From: Liolophura sinensis
Lineage: Eukaryota > Mollusca > Polyplacophora > Chitonida > Chitonidae
Assembly: GCF_032854445.1 (NCBI RefSeq)
Contig: NC_088304.1
Coordinates: 9,375,704-9,439,703 of the forward strand
Direction of reading: 5' to 3'
DNA: 64,000 bases
The stretch's first letter is position 1; every line of letters begins with the position of its first letter. Positions 61,439-64,000 of this stretch are shown one piece after another. Both the position numbers and the translations under genes were made by a program. A model generated the notes under the pieces. It did not search any database. It worked only from the letters and a program-made list of their open reading frames with translations, and was not told the DNA's origin.

Positions 61439-62587
61439 GTTCTTGAATAAGAAGTGTGTACGATATCAATGTTTGATGTAAGAAAACGCAGTTATCAGTT
61501 CTCAATGATATTAAAAATAGACTGTCCTGAAAGACGTTGTTGTATCAGCAACGTTCAGCGATGTTGTGTCCGCAATTTGGGCCACGTGCGACAGATTTCA
61601 ACAGAGCAGACGACAAGCGGTTCTTTGTAACGTGAGAACCAGGTAAACATTTTGATTGTTACTTAGTTTTGCCTTCAGCTGGAATCACAATTTCTCGCTG
61701 CCAGACAAAAAATAACCAAAATCAGGGAAAGGCCTTCGCGTCTATTGTGATAATCTTCACTTTTGACAAACAATTAATAAACTGGACACTTGGATTTTGC
61801 TTTCGTAATATGTAAAGTTCATTTTCATACATTAATATATCAATACCATGTGTGAATCTGTTTAGACCGCAAAGTTTGGCAGTGTGAATATGTACTACTG
61901 GGATTCTGTAAACGCCTAAAGAATAATCGAACAATCTGCTTTTTGAACCCTGTTCTAGACGGCAGTAAAGTGTCAAGTATATGCAGGCGAACTGATGATT
62001 TCACCAACACTAATTTTACCCATTGTGATTGAAAATCGTTCGTAGGATTGTTTATGATGTATTTCGTCTCTACGCCCTGTTCACAGAACCACAGCGAATA
62101 AGGGAAAGTCAATTGTTCACAACGACACACGCTGTATTCTGTCGACATGGTCGGGATACGTCGGCCACACCAGGATGAGCTCATTATTGGCGTTTATTGA
62201 CCAGTTTATCAGAGAAATGGGGTCAAATTGGCCTGATCGATTTGTGTAATTCATTAGCCAAGATTGGGTCCCGTGTGAGCTGACAGTGAATGTAACATTA
62301 AACTAAGAGATTCTTCGGGAAAGCTGCTGAAAAAAAAACGCGATCTCAAACATGAGCTCCGAGAGTTAGGCGTGATCCTTAGAGATCAGCGTGAACTTCC
62401 GAGATTTGCGTGCTTATCCGCGCTGGTCACGTGGTCTGGGTAGCTAATTGCCCCCTGATTATTCAGAGATTCCAAAAATCGCACTATAAGGGGGTTATTG
62501 ACGGTTCTGTAGATATTGTGAAATTTTTAGATATTTTGTGAAAATAAAACCAACCTTAAGTCCATCGTGGAATCTATGCCGGTGAAT

Positions 62588-62602
62588 GTTTTATATAATC
62601 CC
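62588..62602 (+). repeat. Conserved 15-bp TATA-like motif, copy 3 of 4
   Basis: Exact GTTTTATATAATCCC, preceded by GGAATCTATGCCGGTGAAT and followed by a TAGTCAAAACCGGAAATTAC stretch that resembles copies 1 and 2. Confidence 0.75.
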
Positions 62603-62963
62603 TGTAACTAGTCAAAACCGGAAATTACTGACAACTGTTGGGATAATGCATACAAAAGAAATTGTTTTAACAATACTGCTCTTATGTTAGAAATCAAGAA
62701 CAGCAACATACATTGATACTTTTGGGTTTCTCTGAACCTTGGTCATTTTCGTTGATTATTCTAACATCTCATCATTTGACGATATTTTAAAAAGTTCATA
62801 CAGGTTGCATTACTTCTTTGTTGTCTGGTGTTTCTTCAGAAACACATTAAAAATATGCTCCAGTTAAAAATTGGTGGCCCAAAACGACAGGACTGTATTT
62901 TACAATCCAATCAGCCGCCAGCTCTGATGCATTGATCCCATGACGGAATCCCCACAGGTGTGA

Positions 62964-62978
62964 GTTTTATATAATCCC
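62964..62978 (+). repeat. Conserved 15-bp TATA-like motif, copy 4 of 4
   Basis: Exact GTTTTATATAATCCC only 376 bp after copy 3, preceded by GGAATCCCCACAGGTGTGA. This points to a local duplication. Confidence 0.75.
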
Positions 62979-63061
62979 TAGAAGAGATCCAACTTGAAGC
63001 TTATTAACAGATTTTAGAACTATACCCGGAATGTAAGAATGTACAAGAAAAAACACGGATC

Positions 63062-63240
63062 GTTTCGGTGGGCTAATGATTAGAGCATCCACCGGGAGGT
63101 CTGGTATCAAACCCGGTTCGGTTCATATCATACACTTTACAACTTGTGGTTGTTGCTTCGTCGTTTGGTGCTCAGCACTGAGGGCTTACAGCAAGGAAAC
63201 TGGGCTGTTTGGTCCGATGCCAGTATAATGTGACTAAATA
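63062..63240 (+). mobile_element. Second-family SINE, plus strand
   Basis: GTTTCGGTGGGCTAATGATT, AGAGCATCCACC and AACCCGGTTCGG form a tRNA-like head. The body TGGTTGTTGCTTCGTCGTTT and GCTCAGCACTGAGGGCTTAC follows, then CCAGTATAATGTGAC, the same tail motif as at 52.9 kb. Confidence 0.7.
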
Positions 63241-63300
63241 CGATCCAGGGTCTCCCGACTTCGAGCTGGACGCTTTAAACATTAGGCCAGCGAAGGGGTC
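63241..63300 (-). mobile_element. SINE head, opposite orientation
   Basis: The minus strand reads GACCCCTTCGCTGGCCTAAT, GTTTAAAGCGTCCAGCTCGA and AGTCGGGAGACCC, a head like that at 53,186-53,130. It directly abuts the end of the plus-strand SINE, giving an inverted arrangement. Confidence 0.6.
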
Positions 63301-63504
63301 TTTTCAAATACGAGATAAGTGAAGAACAGGGTGGTAATTTTTTATTTCTACTCCCACTAGAGTCTAGGCTATCCGCAGGTTGCAAACAGGCACGTGTAGT
63401 GGGGGTAAATGTCATTGTCACAGTCTGCTTGAGTGACCTCCATAAAAGTGGCCAACAAGTTAAGATCAAATATTTCTGTTGTCATCAAATATTTCTGTTG
63501 TCAT

Positions 63505-64000
63505 CGTTTTCACGCCGTCTATTCCCAGTAAAACAAGGCTCAGATGAGTCGAACAACGTTTATTTTGAGAAATCAGAACTAAATGAAAAAACTGGCTGTT
63601 AGCTGTCTAGGTTATCCGTCATGCACTTTGTACATTATCCATTGCTATTTGGCATTTAATAACACGTAGAAATCTAAATGATGGAGCGAGTGGTATTATA
63701 TCCAATTCTTCTTTGCTTACAATATCCACATCATTGGGAACTTGTTTACAAGTTCTGAAAGGATTGAAAGAACAATAGATAAATACTAATGACCTTCTGT
63801 AAACGTCTTTAACACCGTAAATAATCCCCTTGCTTTCTCTCCATTCTACAACGTCCAGATGTCTGTATCGTTGTAGGCAAACGTTCTCTGAATGTATAGT
63901 CAATCGTCACCCAACAGTGACAGGTTTGAAATAAAGGTAAGCAGAGCAAACACTTCTACATGACCTGATGTCCAAGTCCTGGTCAATTTAGGCAGCTTTA
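63505..64000. repeat. Large noncoding duplicated segment, copy D (cut by window edge)
   Basis: AAGGCTCAGATGAGTCGAAC, ATGACCTTCTGTAAACGTCT, CATTCTACAACGTCCAGATG and CTTCTACATGACCTGATGTC correspond in order to the starts of copies A, B and C. The copy continues past the right edge. Confidence 0.65.

Larger units (their letters stand above)
60560..63500. repeat. Large noncoding duplicated segment, copy C (shortened)
   Basis: GCATGAACAAACACCC (60,620), CGACTGACCGTCTGTGAACA and GCTAAATAATGCATC match 44.9-45.1 kb and 54.3 kb. Then 61,443-61,520 matches 48,246-48,330, and 62,575 and 62,945 match the 52,070 block. Much of the middle of A and B is missing. No gene is seen. Confidence 0.65.

Noticed and set aside
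61840-62184. 114-codon minus-strand frame
   Set aside because: No recognisable domain or signal peptide, and no supporting splice structure. Left as chance.

Overview
The window is animal genomic DNA, most probably from a mollusc or another lophotrochozoan. It has AT-rich noncoding sequence, GT-AG introns, a TATA box, AATAAA signals, secreted proteins with peritrophin-A (CBM14) chitin-binding modules, and many copies of a tRNA-derived SINE of a type common in mollusc genomes, several with intact target-site duplications. I see no bacterial, viral or organellar gene. The taxon is an inference from repeat style and gene content.

Region 1 (1-28,680): the 3' part of one giant plus-strand gene. 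A single uninterrupted exon, cut by the left edge, runs to a splice donor at 25,951/25,952. It encodes a cysteine-free, Ser/Thr-rich mucin-like protein made of 30 complete tandem units of 265 residues (795 bp), one degenerate unit and a non-repeated Ser/Thr-rich tail. A phase-1 intron (25,952-27,956) joins it to a terminal exon encoding one six-cysteine CBM14 domain and the stop at 28,180. The visible part is 8,724 aa. The array has higher-order structure, including a nearly exact 3,975-bp (five-unit) duplication.

Region 2 (28,681-32,480) is intergenic, with SINE fragments and a GC-richer block just upstream of the next promoter. Region 3 (about 32,490-42,360) is a second gene on the same strand that I reconstruct as five exons joined only by phase-1 introns. 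A signal peptide is split across intron 1, followed by CBM14, a Pro/Thr linker, CBM14, a Ser/Thr linker and CBM14 (369 aa). Intron 4 holds a 33/72-bp minisatellite that begins just after exon 4. The two genes look like related extracellular chitin-associated proteins: a very long glycosylated mucin tethered to chitin at its C-terminus, and a small three-module chitin binder. A cuticle, shell, radula, byssus or gut-lining matrix would fit, but the sequence does not say which.

Region 4 (about 42,360-64,000) has no convincing gene. It consists of diverged, same-orientation copies of a multi-kilobase noncoding segment (starting near 44.8, 54.2, 60.56 and 63.5 kb), later interrupted by SINEs, an unnamed 230-250-bp interspersed repeat, short minisatellites and a perfect 25-bp palindrome.
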